DNA from: Rhodocollybia butyracea
Lineage: Eukaryota > Basidiomycota > Agaricomycetes > Agaricales > Omphalotaceae
Length of the DNA stretch: 64,000 nucleotides
Direction: 5' to 3'
Assembly: GCA_015501585.1 (NCBI GenBank)
Contig: JADNRY010000208.1
Span: 42,367 to 106,366, forward strand
How positions within the stretch are numbered: position 1 is the first letter of the stretch; each line of letters starts with the position of its first letter. A model generated the notes under the pieces. It had not been told where the DNA came from, did not search any database, and was given only the letters and a program-made list of their open reading frames with translations. Both the position numbers and the translations under genes were made by a program. This document shows, one piece after another, positions 1-10,801 of the stretch.

Positions 1-955
1 AAAGAGTTACGATTAGCTCGAAAGTAATAATTAAAAAAACGTACCTCGAGAACAGCGTGGTGGTGGTGCTGAGATAAGAGATAAATCGATAAGTTCCAGA
101 ACAAAAAACCACTGAATATCGAAACCTACCTCATGGTCGAATTCACCCTTGTTGAACGCATGTTCTACATGCTGGAGATGCTCCTCAGCAACATGCAGAC
201 GGTGCTTGGCTTTTTCGAGACGATGCTTGGCCTTGCGAAGACGATGTTTCTAGAGAGAGGGAGAAATGTAAACAACAAAACAAATAACGAGCAACAAGCG
301 GAACGCACCGACACGAATTCACCTTCGTCTTTCATACGCAACAAGTGGTAAAGATGGTCATCAGCAGCGTGGACGCGCTCTTTGGCATGATCGACGCGTT
401 CAATGGATTCTTCCAAGACGGAAAAATCGTAGTGGTGCTGAAAAGTACGCGTACGTGTTAGTGGGAAAATGATAAGGAGCGATGAAGTCAAAAGCATACG
501 CGATGTTCATCGTGGTCCCTTCGCTGAAGTCCACTGGAAGCTGGATCGGGATCGGGGGAAAGAGCAGCATCCTGAAGATCATGCTTCTCCTGGGCCGCCT
601 TCTTCCTGGCAAGCTGGGCCTTCCTTTTGTTCTCATCCCACTTCACCTTTTCCTGCGTCTTCTCCTCCTTAGTCTTCTCCTTCTTCATGTCCTCCTCCGT
701 CGGCTCGGCGCTCGTGGGCCTCTTCTTCTTGGGCTTCTTGGGCTTCTTCTTCTTGTTGAACCCCTCGTCGTCGCTATAGCCGCGACGAACAACCGCACCT
801 GGTGACTGGGCCAAAGAAGACGATGACCCAGCTCTGGGCGCAACTGCAACTGAACTCTGTGACGAAGAGGTGGCTGCGGGAACGGGAACAGCCAGGACCG
901 ACGAAATAGCCCCCGCGGCGAGGATAGCGGTAATGACAGAACGAGAGTAGACCAT
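1..955 (-). CDS. Small secreted repeat-family protein, member 1 (3' end outside window)
   Basis: No function recognised. Exons as read on the minus strand: 955-500, 437-309, 249-130 and 68-45; all introns are GT...AG and all junctions keep phase 0. The last exon lies before base 1. The first 22 residues form a signal peptide (basic start, hydrophobic run ending VLA, then PVPA), so secretion is expected. A Ser/Ala-rich stretch and a Lys-rich segment follow. Later exons encode a His-, Lys- and Glu-rich part with the short repeat KAKHRLEKAKHRL, probably a coiled coil. The start is the ATG shared with the paralog at 3808, about 140 bp below a TATA box. The paralog supplies the expected missing C-terminus (about 30 residues). 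Confidence 0.75.
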
Positions 956-2108
956 CGTGTATGTGGATAGATCAGATAGCCGAATAGACTGAAAAAGGAT
1001 GAATGAAGAAACGATGTCCGGCACCGGGTTGTGTGTTGTAAGTTTTTGGGAAGAGACCAGCTCTGCTAAGGTTATCTGGGAGAGTTTGTTCAAGTCTTTA
1101 TATACCTTGCGAATCGGCAGAGCAGCCGAAGGCTGTGCACGGCAATTTTGACCCGCAATTGACCCGTGCGCTGGACAGAGTCCTCTTAACGTTAACTCAA
1201 CCCTAACAAAGTCAAGCAATCGCAGTCGAACGAACCTACCAGTACCGATTCATCGCCGCGGCCATGACAGGAAGGGCAGGGCTTCAACGGAAGCATTCTG
1301 TATACTACTTCCATGAGCTCTAATATTGGAGCAGATCCATCATGTGTATAGTGGAGTGCTTTGAGAGAGGGTGATGTCGATGAACCCGTTTTGGCACGTC
1401 TGCTGCGCGTAATGCCTTTCGAGATGGATAAGAATCTTTACAGCCTATCTGCAGTCTCTCGATATCAATATATCAATCCTCACTTATCATCTGTGCTACA
1501 CAGCATCCATCAGATTGCATTGTTACGTTGGTATGCCAGTCTGTGTCAAGGAGCGCAGAACGAGGGATATCAAGAGAATGAATCACGGGACTGCGATGAG
1601 GGAGTTTTGGGACTTCAGTGCGCTGACAAACTTTTCATGTAATTGCGACTCGTGAAGCCTCTATCGCTGCTAGTCATGCCTACCGTCTTCCATATTCGTC
1701 GCCACCCCAAGTCATATCGCACTTCATTCAACCCAGATCTAAGCTTCACTGCCGTAGTTGCTGTTTTTCCTTCCGTCGGTAATCCATCGAGCCATATGCG
1801 CCAACGTCAAATAATCCTTGGAGGTCTGCATTCTTAGGCTTCCACACCAGGTTTCCTCATTCCCCTTGTAGGCAATCCTAGTCTCTATCCGCCAACAATG
1901 GACCAATAAATAAGTCCAATATTCAGGATTGTTAGCTGATACACGCTCCCTTCCAGACTTCAGTCCGGGTGTAAGTATGGTGACAAATATCAATTAGACT
2001 CACGCACGTCTTCCATCGGGTAGCTTAAGTGTCTTGGGAGACACTAACGGTAGTTAAGTAGATGTTCAAGCTAGGTGAGTAGAGCATGCAGCAAGAACCA
2101 ATAGTTGA
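956..2108. other. Intergenic: promoter, then duplicated non-coding blocks
   Basis: Bases 956-1120 are the promoter and leader of member 1. Bases about 1220-1430 recur in diverged form near 4250-4500, and about 1540-1840 recur near 5940-6250. The whole gene-plus-spacer unit was therefore duplicated, not just the coding part. Short open frames here do not line up between copies and are not called as genes. Confidence 0.6.
1094..1105 (-). promoter_or_regulatory. TATA-box promoter of secreted member 1
   Basis: GTATATAAAGAC on the minus strand lies about 140 bp upstream of the ATG at 955. The same element, with the same following leader sequence, precedes the paralog at 3808, so it is conserved between copies. 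Confidence 0.55.
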
Positions 2109-2243
2109 TTAAAAGGGATGCCTGGGATTGTGGAAGCTGCTAGTTGCACTAACCGGGCGACAAAGTGACCGAGGTATCTGCGGGAATGGGGAAATCGCCC
2201 CCGCGGCGAGGATAGCGGTAATGACAGAACGAGAGTAGACCAT
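2109..2243 (-). pseudogene. Truncated copy of the secreted protein family
   Basis: The first 18 codons match members 1 and 2 (MVYSRSVITAILAAGAIS). The frame then jumps into unrelated sequence and stops after 44 residues, losing the end of the signal peptide and the whole mature protein. The promoter and leader in front (2244-2370) are still recognisable. It reads as an internal deletion, with no downstream exons nearby in a usable order. Confidence 0.7.
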
Positions 2244-2683
2244 TGTAGATATGTGGATAGATCAGATAGTCGAAGAAACTGAAAAAAGGATGAATGAGGA
2301 AAACGATGCCCGGCACCGGATTGTGTGTTGTAAGTTTTTGGGAAGAGACCAGCTAAGTTGACAAGCTCAGTCATTGCCAACCCTAGTCCTTAATTAGCTC
2401 AAGCCTCTATATCTCGCAGCATGCCCGTCCTGTATGCTCGAAAAAAATCTCTCGATAAGATAGCTCAACGTCGAAAGCACAAACTCAGAATCCAGATGAT
2501 CAATCACACTGAGGGGAAAAAAAATCGTACAAACAATCAACAACTTCATTCATTCATTCAAGATACAGAAACTGCCAAGTAGTACAACAATATCTAGGAC
2601 AATGGTTCATTTCTAAAACAGCGAGGAATGAGCGATTGAGAAAAGGAAAGAAAAGGGTAAAAGGGATTCACTAGTTCAGAAAT
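2244..2683. other. Intergenic spacer, duplicated
   Basis: Holds the leader of the truncated copy and a block near 2550-2650 that recurs near 4790-4880, in both cases just downstream of a last-exon copy. No gene seen. Confidence 0.5.
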
Positions 2684-3808
2684 CTAATCCAAGTCGTCAC
2701 CGTACAAGGCGCGGTGGGAAACGGGCGGGGGTGCGATGGAGATCTCAAGACCGACTTCCTTGTGCTTGACAATGTTCTACAAAGTAAATGATAAGGAAGA
2801 GTTACGATTTGCTCGAAAGTAATTTTTAAAAAAACGTACCTCGAAAACTGGAGGAGCAGCGTGGTGCTGCTGAGATAAGAGAATAAGTTCCAAAACAAAA
2901 GAAAAACCACGAAATATCGGAACCTACCTCATGGTCAAATTCACCCTTGTTGAACTTGTCCTCTACGCGTTGGAGATGCTCCTCAGCGACATGCAGACGG
3001 TGCTTGGCTTTTTCGAGACGATGCTTGGCCTTGCGAAGACGATGTTTCTAGACACAGAGAAATGTAAACAACAAAACAAAACACATCAAGCGTAACTCAC
3101 CGACACGAATTCACCTTCGTCTTTCATACGCAACAAGTGGTAAAGATGATCTTCAGCAGCGCGGATGCGTTCTTTGGCATGATCGATGCCCTCAATGGCT
3201 TCTTCCAAGACGGAAAAATCATAGTAGTGGGACTAAAAAGTACGTGTTAGTAGGAAGGTGATAAGTAGTAAGGAAGTCCATACGTGATGTTCCTTGTGCT
3301 CCCTTCGCCGAAGCCCGTTGGCAGGAGCGGCAGCCCGTTCACTGAGCTTTGAACTGGTAGCAGCAGGACCAGGCCCCTCGTACGTTTTGAGATGATCAGA
3401 GAGCTGATGTTCGCCTCGAAGCACTTCGAGACTATTGGAACCCTGTTCCTCTATCTCCTTCTCCCTCTGCTCCGCCGCCGCTTTCTCCTCCTTCTTCTTC
3501 TGCTCCGCCGCCGCTTTTTCCTCCTTCTTCTTCTGCTCCGCCGCCGCTTTCTCCTCCTTTTCCTCCTCCTTTTCCTCCTCCTTGCTCTCCTTACCCTCCT
3601 CGGCTCGTTTTTCGTGGGCTACGTGACCCTGTTCTTCCACGGTGGGGCCACGACGAGCAATCGCAGCTGTCGGGGCCAAAGAAGATCGCAAAGCAACTGA
3701 ACCGGGAGGCGAAGTGGCTGAGGAACCTGCGGGAACGGGAACAGCCAGGACTGACGAAATAGCCCCCGCAGCGAGGATAACGGTAATGACAGAACGAGAG
3801 TAGACCAT
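2684..3808 (-). CDS. Small secreted repeat-family protein, member 2 (299 aa)
   Basis: Complete member of the family, with no function recognised. Five exons on the minus strand: 3808-3284, 3232-3101, 3047-2928, 2869-2840 and 2776-2684 (stop TAG). All are phase 0 and give 299 residues. A signal peptide (about residues 1-22, cut after VLA) is followed by a low-complexity charged region with three tandem copies of about 11 residues (KAAAEQKKKEE). Exon 3 holds the heptad-like KAKHRLEKAKHRL segment, and the C-terminus is acidic (YGDDLD). Expected: a secreted, partly coiled-coil, highly charged protein. Alternative: a cell-wall or effector-like protein; nothing in the sequence decides this. The split with members 1 and 3 shows recent tandem duplication. 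Confidence 0.8.
3464..3565 (-). repeat. 33-bp in-frame coding repeat, three copies
   Basis: Three near-identical 33-bp units inside exon 1 of member 2 encode the KAAAEQKKKEE repeats. Member 1 lacks this array at the same place, so copy number differs between paralogs. Confidence 0.7.
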
Positions 3809-4916
3809 TGTGGATATACGGATAGATCAGATAGTCGAATGAACTGAAAAAAGGTCGGATGAAGAAACGATGTCCAGCACCGGGTTGTGTGTGGTAAGTT
3901 TTTGGGAAGAGACCAGCTCTGCTAAGGCATCTGGAAGAGTTCGAGTCTTTATATACCTTTTGCGATTTGGCAGGGTAAGGCTGCGCATGCGCATCGTGAC
4001 CATCAAACCGTTCTTCCGAGGAGTCTGGTGAAAGAAACGATAAGCTGGCTATGAGAGATCAATTATCTACAACATACAGGAGAAGGATAGAGTCGAGTGA
4101 TCAAGCTCAAATAGTACTAGTACTTCTTAACATTAGCCGCTGATGCCACAGCTGCAAGTCCTAGTCTCACTCGTTGCAGAATATCCCTCCTTTGCTATCC
4201 GTACGCTGGACAACAATAGTAGTTGTTACATCCAGCGACAGTCAAGCACGAACCCACCTGTACCGAATCACCGCCGCGACCATGATAGGAGGGGCAGGAC
4301 TTCAACGGAAGCATGCTGTACTCCCAGAATGAAAATTGAGCTCTGAGATTGGGGCAGTGACAGGAGTAAGCTGCAGCCATCATCACCTTGACCCCACCAA
4401 AGAAACATCCATCATATCTTCCCAATCCATCATGTGTATAGTAGATTGCTTGATGAACCCGTTTTGGTACATCCGCTATGTGTAATACCTTTCAAGATGG
4501 ACGAGAGTCTTTATGCTTTACACCCCATCAGCGGTATCTCGATATCAATCTTCACTTATCGTCTGTGCTATACAGCTTCCATCAAATTTCATTGTACGTT
4601 GGTATGCCAGCCTGTGTCAAGGATAGGGGTGGGATAGGGGGTATCAGAAGGAATCGCGAAAGATGGTACTGCGATGAAGGAGCTATGGGACTCTCGCCGT
4701 GTGCTAGAAAACTTGTTTTGCCCGAATAGTGTGGCTGTTCTTCAAGCTGTTCTTTTACATCTAATAGCGGACAACCAACAACTTTATTCATTCAGCGCGA
4801 AGAAACTGCCAAATGGAACAACAATACCTAAGGGAATGATCCATTTCTATAACAGCGAGGAATGAGCGATCGAGAAAAGTAAAGAGAAAGATAAAGGGAC
4901 TCACCAGCTCAGAACC
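3809..4916. other. Intergenic, duplicated spacer
   Basis: Promoter of member 2, then blocks similar to 1220-1430 (here about 4250-4500) and to 2550-2650 (here about 4790-4880). No coding exon with support. Confidence 0.5.
3943..3956 (-). promoter_or_regulatory. TATA-box promoter of secreted member 2
   Basis: Minus-strand TATATAAAGAC about 140 bp upstream of the ATG at 3808, at the same distance and with the same leader as in member 1. Confidence 0.55.
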
Positions 4917-4975
4917 CTAATCCAAATCGTCACCACACACTGCATGACGGGCAACGGGCGGGGGTAGGTGGGTGC
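4917..4975 (-). pseudogene. Isolated last-exon remnant of the secreted family
   Basis: Minus-strand reading gives PPPVARHAVCGDDLD and a stop. It aligns with the last exon of member 2 (PPPVSHRALYGDDLD). No other exons of this copy adjoin it, so it is a leftover of a further duplicate or of unequal exchange. Confidence 0.6.
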
Positions 4976-5040
4976 GACTGGATTACCAGCGCGGGAATTG
5001 GAGTGGTTGTGGTCGAATTACCCGCACTTGAGGTATGAGC

Positions 5041-5931
5041 CTAACCACGGGCGGCAATGGGGATCTCGAAAGCGACAGGAACTTCCTCATGCTTGACAAT
5101 GCTCTGAAAGAGAGAGCATGAGGAAGAGTTATGATTAATTTCAAAGGGAAAAAAACGTACCTCGAGAACTGGAGGAGCAGCGTGGTGGTCAGTTCCCGAC
5201 GACGCTAAAGCGAGAGTCTTGCCAAGACGGAATTAGTCATGACCGTGGTGGTGCTAAAATAAGAAAAAGTTCTAAAACAAAATCAAACCGCGAAAAATCG
5301 AAACCTACCTCATGGTCGAATTCACCCTCGTGCTCTACGTGCTGGAGATGTTCCTCAGCGACATGCAGACGGTCCTTAGCCTTGTGAAGACAATGTTTCT
5401 AGACAGAGATGTAAACATAAAACAAATAACGAGCATGTAATAAGCATAGCTCACCAACACGAATTCACGTAAAGGTGATCTTCAGCAGCGCGGAGTCGCT
5501 CTCCGGCTTCTTTCAAGACGGAAAAATCGTGATGGTGGGACTAAAAAGTACGTGTTAGTAGGAATATGATAAGTAGTAAGGAAGTCCATACGTGCTCCCT
5601 TCGCCGAAGTCCGTTAGTAGCCTCATTCCGTGGATCTTTCTTGTCCTGGCTGCTGGGCGTTCTTTTTCTTCTGTTCCCTCTCTCCGCCTTCAACTCCTTC
5701 TTCTTCTCCTTGGCCTCCATTTCTTTCTCCGTCAACGGCTGGGCGTTCTGGGGCTTCTTGTTCTTGGATTCCCTGTGCTGGCCACGAAGAAGAACCGCAC
5801 CACCTGGCGGCAGGGTCAAAGAAGACGAGGGTCCAGCTCTGGGAGACGAAGAAGTGGCTGGGGCATTGGCTGGGGTATCTGCAGGAACAGGAACAACCGG
5901 GACCGACGAAAGACAGAACGGGGGTAGAGTA
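5041..5931 (-). pseudogene. Decayed third copy of the secreted family
   Basis: Exons matching members 1 and 2 are recognisable: the coding part of exon 1 ends at 5592, exon 2 starts at 5540, exon 3 lies near 5400-5310 and the last exon ends in a TAG at 5041. Compared with the intact copies there is a deletion of about 28 bp through the signal peptide with no start codon. Another deletion of about 25 bp in exon 2 shifts the frame, and one of about 21 bp removes a heptad unit in exon 3. The body still reads as a Lys-rich protein with a PVVPVPA start. A new upstream start could rescue a cytoplasmic form, but nothing supports that. Confidence 0.7.
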
Positions 5932-7368
5932 TTGCGTTTTGTTTTCCGGCCAGTGTCAAGGAATGCTGAAGAGGCGATATCAAGAGAACGAATCACGAGA
6001 GATGGTACTACGATGAAGCAGCTATGGGACTCTGGTAACGGTGCGCTGGCAACTTTCCATGCAATTGCGAATCGTAACTGATGCATCTATCGCCGCTAGC
6101 CATATCCACCGTCTTCCATGTCAGCCGTCGCCCCAGTCATATGGCCCTTCATTCAACTCAGATTCGAGCGTCACTGCCGTGGTTGTTGTTCCTTCTTCTG
6201 CTGGTAATCCATCGAGCCATGTACGCCAACGTCGGATAATTCTTGGAGGTTCCGACTCTTAGCTTTTTCACACCAAGTTTCCTCATTCACTTTGTAGCCA
6301 ATCCTAGTCTCCGTCAGCCAATAGCGGATAGGTTCAATATTCAGGATTGTTGATAGCTAATACACAACATCCTTTCAGCGGCGTACGGTGATAAAAAAAC
6401 TTGGACTCACGTTCGGGTTGGGATTCTCGGGAGGCAATCCGTAGTTCAGTAGATGTTCAAGGGAATATTGAACTCGTGTATTGCATGATGCATGATGTTC
6501 GGGATCGTGTTTGTTGGTAGGATAAGTGCTTGAGAACGGATAAGCTTGAATACGATGACGTCGGGGAGCTGGGCTACATATTTGGATTTGGTATCTTCAT
6601 GATGGCTAGCGAGTGCTAGTGATCTAGCGTCGTGCTGAAAGCTGACGTTTGTTCGTGGTTGTTGAAGTGAAGTAATTGCATCAGCGCGCGCCTAAACTAA
6701 CGCTGAGGGCTTTCAAAGTAAACCCCACTACTCTTGAGTCTTTTTGTCTTGTACAAATGTCGGTGTAAGTCCTTATATCTCTGGCATCTATATGTTCCGG
6801 CTACCAACGCCGAATATAAGTACTTCACTTCTTCATCCAGTTGATCTAAGTTTCCTGATCGTCACTTCATCTGGAAGTTCCTAGCGATGTTTGACTCATC
6901 GATGTATATTTAGGTCTTCCTTCCGACGGTGCAGTCTTGCTCTGAAGTTCTCTTGATGTTTGAACAGACAGAAAACTGTCCAGTAATTTTCAGTACCCAA
7001 GACTATACTGCCCTTACTACAACTCGCTCAAAGAGGTAAACGTTTAAGGTACGCATGCATATACTTTCACAATGTATCAACTGACTCGTGGTTCTCCGAC
7101 CATAATCGATTAATCAAGTATCTCATCTCATCTGAATAGGGCAGCGTTTTTAGCTGTAAGCATAGATGCCACCGATGATAGTTATCGATGATACCTTATA
7201 CACCCGTTTGCACTGCCTGCCTATGAACAAACTTAGGGAGACAATCGATATTACTGACTTGCTTTGCTCTCTCGGCGTTTGAGCAGACAGAAAGAAAGCC
7301 TTTCGGTAAGCTTTATATAATGTTGCCCTTGCTACCAAACTCACGCACTGGAAAGGTGTCAGGCCGTT
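5932..7368. other. Intergenic
   Basis: 5940-6260 repeats the spacer seen at 1540-1840. The rest up to 7368 shows no gene. Two related segments, near 6950-7030 and 7255-7350, precede the HET gene and share a GAGCAGACAGAAA-like stretch, suggesting a small promoter duplication. Confidence 0.45.
7312..7320 (+). promoter_or_regulatory. TATA box of the HET gene
   Basis: TTTATATAA lies about 50 bp upstream of the ATG at 7369, the usual place for a short 5' leader. Confidence 0.5.
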
Positions 7369-9537
7369 ATGAGACTCATCCGAACCACTGGTACAGACCC
7401 AGAGCTCGTCTACTTTGCGGATGAAAAACGGATACCACAATACGTGATCCTCTCGCATGTATGGGAGGAAGAAGAAGTGACTTTCCAACATATGCAGGGA
7501 CCATCCAAGAAAAAGGACATGAGGGGATGGTCCAAGATCGTCCGAGCGTGTGAGGTGGCGCGCAATGAGGATTGGGAGTATATCTGGATTGACACCTGCT
7601 GCATCGATAAATCCAGCAGTTCCGAGCTCTCAGAGGCCATCAACTCGATGTATAGATACTACAGCGAAGCGCAGATCTGCTATGCCTACCTGGCGGATAT
7701 AGCGAGCAACCTTCCCAAGCGATCCCTGTACTTGGCCTTCCATGGGTGCAAATGGTTTACGAGGGGGTGGACTTTACAGGAGTTGATAGCGCCGATGACG
7801 GTTGTCTTCTTTGCGAAAGACTGGGAGAAGATTGGAACCAAGGCGAGCCTGCAGGGGATTATTACAGAGATTACTGGGATCCCATCAGGTGTCCTGTTGC
7901 AGAACAACTTGAGCAAAATCAGTATCGCGAAGAAAATGTCATGGGCTGCTGGAAGGGAAACGACACGCATAGAAGACAGGGCGTACTCGCTGCTTGGAAT
8001 TTTCGGTGTTTTCATGCCGACAATCTACGGCGAAGGAACGCACGCCTTCATCAGGCTGCAGGAAGAGATTTTGAAGATGTCGGATGATCAGACTATCTTT
8101 GCTTGGAAAGCCAAGGCAGATGTACGGGCATTAGCACTTGGTATCAAGTCAGACAGTGGATTACTCGCCACCAGTCCAGATGATTTTGAAGCGAGTGGCG
8201 AGTATGAGCAATCCTGGTCCGACAGCCGACAGCCGTACTCGATGACCAATATGGGAATACTCGTCCACCTTCCTCTTTTGCGCATTCATGATTCTCTCGG
8301 CCCAGATACCGCAGATTACCCCAGCCCCTTCGGCCCACGTCCAGAATATCTGGCTGTTCTGAATTGTTGCCGACGACAATCGGAGCATCTGGCTATCCAT
8401 GTGAGGAGGGTGGACAAACACCGGTACGCGAGAGTCGATTCGCACCTACTTGTTGAAGATAACAGCAGAAAAGTATTGTTGTGTGGAAAAACCGGGGAGA
8501 GCCCACAAGAACTGTTGTTCAGGGCCAGGACTCCTGCGGCTGCCCGTGTCAAAGACGACTTCCTGGTTGGGCCGAACAGAGTGTCAGTCTTCTTTCCTAG
8601 TGGTCAGGGAGTTCGGGTTGAACAGTCATGCTCCTGCTCTGAATATGCGGCGGAACATTCGAGCATAGGCATAGGGATTACGAAAACTGCAGATGGTAAT
8701 ATCGATCTCGGGTTGAAGAACAAGATGTCCCACGCCTTTCTCTTCGTACATGACCCGGGCGATCGCAAGAGCAATCAGCAGTTTGTCGTGGTGGTTGGAA
8801 TACACCAAAACAAAATCTGGTTGGACATTGTCCTTGATCTCGGGCCGGATAAGCCCAATCTCGAGCGTATTCAACGGTCTTACTATCGAGATATTTATGG
8901 ATCTGGACAGATGCTGTCGGAGAATTTAGATAAGATAACAAAAAGACTGACGGATAATGAAGCCGTCCTAGTCGAGGCACGACCCCAGAAGGGTGATCGC
9001 CAGAGTTCCAGCTTTATGGTCAACATCCGCATCACCGAAACAATCTATCCAGGCCTACCTCCGATTGTCATTCACAAGTATTCATTCAGTGTATCCATTT
9101 CCAAAGTACCAGACGGATTTTCTCAGCCCGAAGCGTACCATCCCGATTCTTGGGAGGCAATGGACAACGGTACCATGAATCTCTTCCTGGATGATTGGAT
9201 TATCTTCGGCATTCTCGTCTTTCAACATCAAAAGAATGGGAATAGATTTGCAGTCGCATTGGGAGTCTACAATGACGTCGTATGGTCACATATTGAAGCC
9301 CTGACGGACGCAAAGTACGAGCAAACGAGCGATATCCATGCCTCGTGCGGCAAACAATTTGAGAAGTGGGTTAAGAGTAACAATAACTCGCGCCTATACG
9401 CTTCCGAACATATCCCATCAAAAGAAGGGCGGTATAGAGCGACAACAGTGACTGCATCTGTTCGATCGTCTCTGATTGGTAAATCTCGTACACAGTACCA
9501 GTCCAAGGTCACAGTCTCGGGATACAGTGGACGGTGA
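7369..9537 (+). CDS. HET-domain (heterokaryon incompatibility-type) protein, 722 aa
   Basis: Single-exon gene. The N-terminal half is a HET domain with the family's blocks in order: YVILSHVW at residues 25-32, YIWIDTCCIDK at 71-81, INSMYRYYSEAQICYAYLAD at 91-110, WFTRGWTLQELIAP at 129-142, and EDRAYSLLGIFGVFMPTIYG at 202-221. The last block is the region that often follows HET in basidiomycete proteins. Known for the family: HET domains trigger regulated cell death after non-self recognition in filamentous fungi. In basidiomycetes such genes are numerous and individual roles are mostly unknown. Residues 300-722 have no recognised domain and no membrane segment. The start is the first in-frame ATG after the TATA box, and the reading frame is intact. 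Confidence 0.9.
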   Translation: MRLIRTTGTDPELVYFADEKRIPQYVILSHVWEEEEVTFQHMQGPSKKKDMRGWSKIVRACEVARNEDWEYIWIDTCCIDKSSSSELSEAINSMYRYYSEAQICYAYLADIASNLPKRSLYLAFHGCKWFTRGWTLQELIAPMTVVFFAKDWEKIGTKASLQGIITEITGIPSGVLLQNNLSKISIAKKMSWAAGRETTRIEDRAYSLLGIFGVFMPTIYGEGTHAFIRLQEEILKMSDDQTIFAWKAKADVRALALGIKSDSGLLATSPDDFEASGEYEQSWSDSRQPYSMTNMGILVHLPLLRIHDSLGPDTADYPSPFGPRPEYLAVLNCCRRQSEHLAIHVRRVDKHRYARVDSHLLVEDNSRKVLLCGKTGESPQELLFRARTPAAARVKDDFLVGPNRVSVFFPSGQGVRVEQSCSCSEYAAEHSSIGIGITKTADGNIDLGLKNKMSHAFLFVHDPGDRKSNQQFVVVVGIHQNKIWLDIVLDLGPDKPNLERIQRSYYRDIYGSGQMLSENLDKITKRLTDNEAVLVEARPQKGDRQSSSFMVNIRITETIYPGLPPIVIHKYSFSVSISKVPDGFSQPEAYHPDSWEAMDNGTMNLFLDDWIIFGILVFQHQKNGNRFAVALGVYNDVVWSHIEALTDAKYEQTSDIHASCGKQFEKWVKSNNNSRLYASEHIPSKEGRYRATTVTASVRSSLIGKSRTQYQSKVTVSGYSGR

Positions 9538-10154
9538 TACTTCAGCTTCTGATCTCATACAAGTCGTTTCAAGTACACAAATAATATCATGCAGGAACTC
9601 CTAAAATAGCACTTCAGTTTAGCAATTTATTTGATTTCAGTTAGTACACTATCCAGAGTATCAGCTCTAGTAATCTAGCGAAGAAAACCTCAATAAGATA
9701 AGTACGCTGTTCTAGATTTCATCCAAAGGCAACATGCAAGAAGGTCCAAGAACGAGCAGTGGATCTCATCGATTATCTTCAGATAAGTTTGAGAATCGAT
9801 GGTTCCAACGTTCACCGCACTCCAGCAATCTGTAAGTATGTGAATCGATGTAAATTTTCCCGAAAATTGCATTTGAGTTTCTGCCAAGCGCGGCCACTTT
9901 GCTCGAACCTGAGGCTGGATCTATAAATTCAGTGCCCGATCCTTTTGGGCCCTACATCATAGAGATTGCTTGGGTTCGTCGAGTGCCCTCCCCTCCCTGC
10001 CCTCTCCCACTTCTGGAAAGTTACATTACTCTGCTGGTCAGAGTAGGCACGAAAATCTTGCGAAAATCCCGAACACTAAACCCCCATCCATTCGACATCG
10101 TTCTTTCGAGTTCACCTCTCTCTCTCGCACACGTTATCACCGATTATCTCTGTA
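9538..10154. other. Intergenic
   Basis: No gene seen. A TATA-like TCTATAAATT near 9918 may serve the gene at 10155. A stretch near 9700-9760 is similar to one near 24105-24160, probably a dispersed repeat. Confidence 0.4.
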
Positions 10155-10801
10155 ATGCGTTTCACTGTTGCCTACGCTTCCGTGCTTCTTTTCGCCTCTT
10201 TCAGCTGCATATTGGCAACACCTATCGCTGTGAGTATAGCAAACTTGAACTTTGCGCACCAGGGGGCCTGATTTCAATCATATAGGTCAATCGCGATACC
10301 CTGATACAAAGGCGCTCAGAGTCTGGCTTGAGCGTGAGAGCGACAGAAATTGTCTCAATTGAGGCTCGCGGTGTGGGCTCCAGTAGGCTAGAGCAGCAGA
10401 AAGCAAGCCTCAACCTTGGGAAGGTAGCCATCACAGATTTTGTCTTCACCGCGATGGTGGCGCCCCATGATTCTGATTTTGAAACGGTGAACGCTCATGT
10501 GGAGAGGGTGAAGAGAGCAGTAAAGACGCTTATAAAGACGCTTATAAAGTGCGGTCTCCATGGGACAGGGACTCAAGTTAAAGACTTTGGCCTCCCGGAT
10601 GGGGGATTTGAGGAAATTCAGCCAAGCTCACAGGTTGAATTCACATTCAAGTTGGGAGGAGTGTCATATAATGGCATCCTGACGGATCTATCGGGACAGA
10701 ATGCTAAGAAGAGCGGTATACTGTACGTGGGTAAACACATGGTTTATCCGAAGCCTCCGATGGATAGCGAAAGTGATACCAATACCTGTGTAACAATGTA
10801 A
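10155..10801 (+). CDS. Small secreted protein, unknown function (196 aa)
   Basis: Two exons, 10155-10229 and 10286-10801, joined over a 56-bp GT...AG intron in phase 0. Residues 1-21 are a clear signal peptide (MRFTVAYASVLLFASFSCILA), and TPIA follows the likely cleavage site. The mature part has no recognised domain. It contains a 12-bp in-frame tandem duplication giving KTLIKTLIK around residue 85 and ends DTNTCVTM. The intron sits just after the signal peptide, a common arrangement for fungal secreted proteins. An apoplastic or cell-surface protein is inferred from the signal peptide only. Confidence 0.7.

Noticed and set aside
3392..3700. Leu/Phe-rich plus-strand frames opposite secreted member 2
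   Set aside because: Antisense shadows of the Lys/Glu-rich coding repeats; composition is explained by the minus-strand gene.
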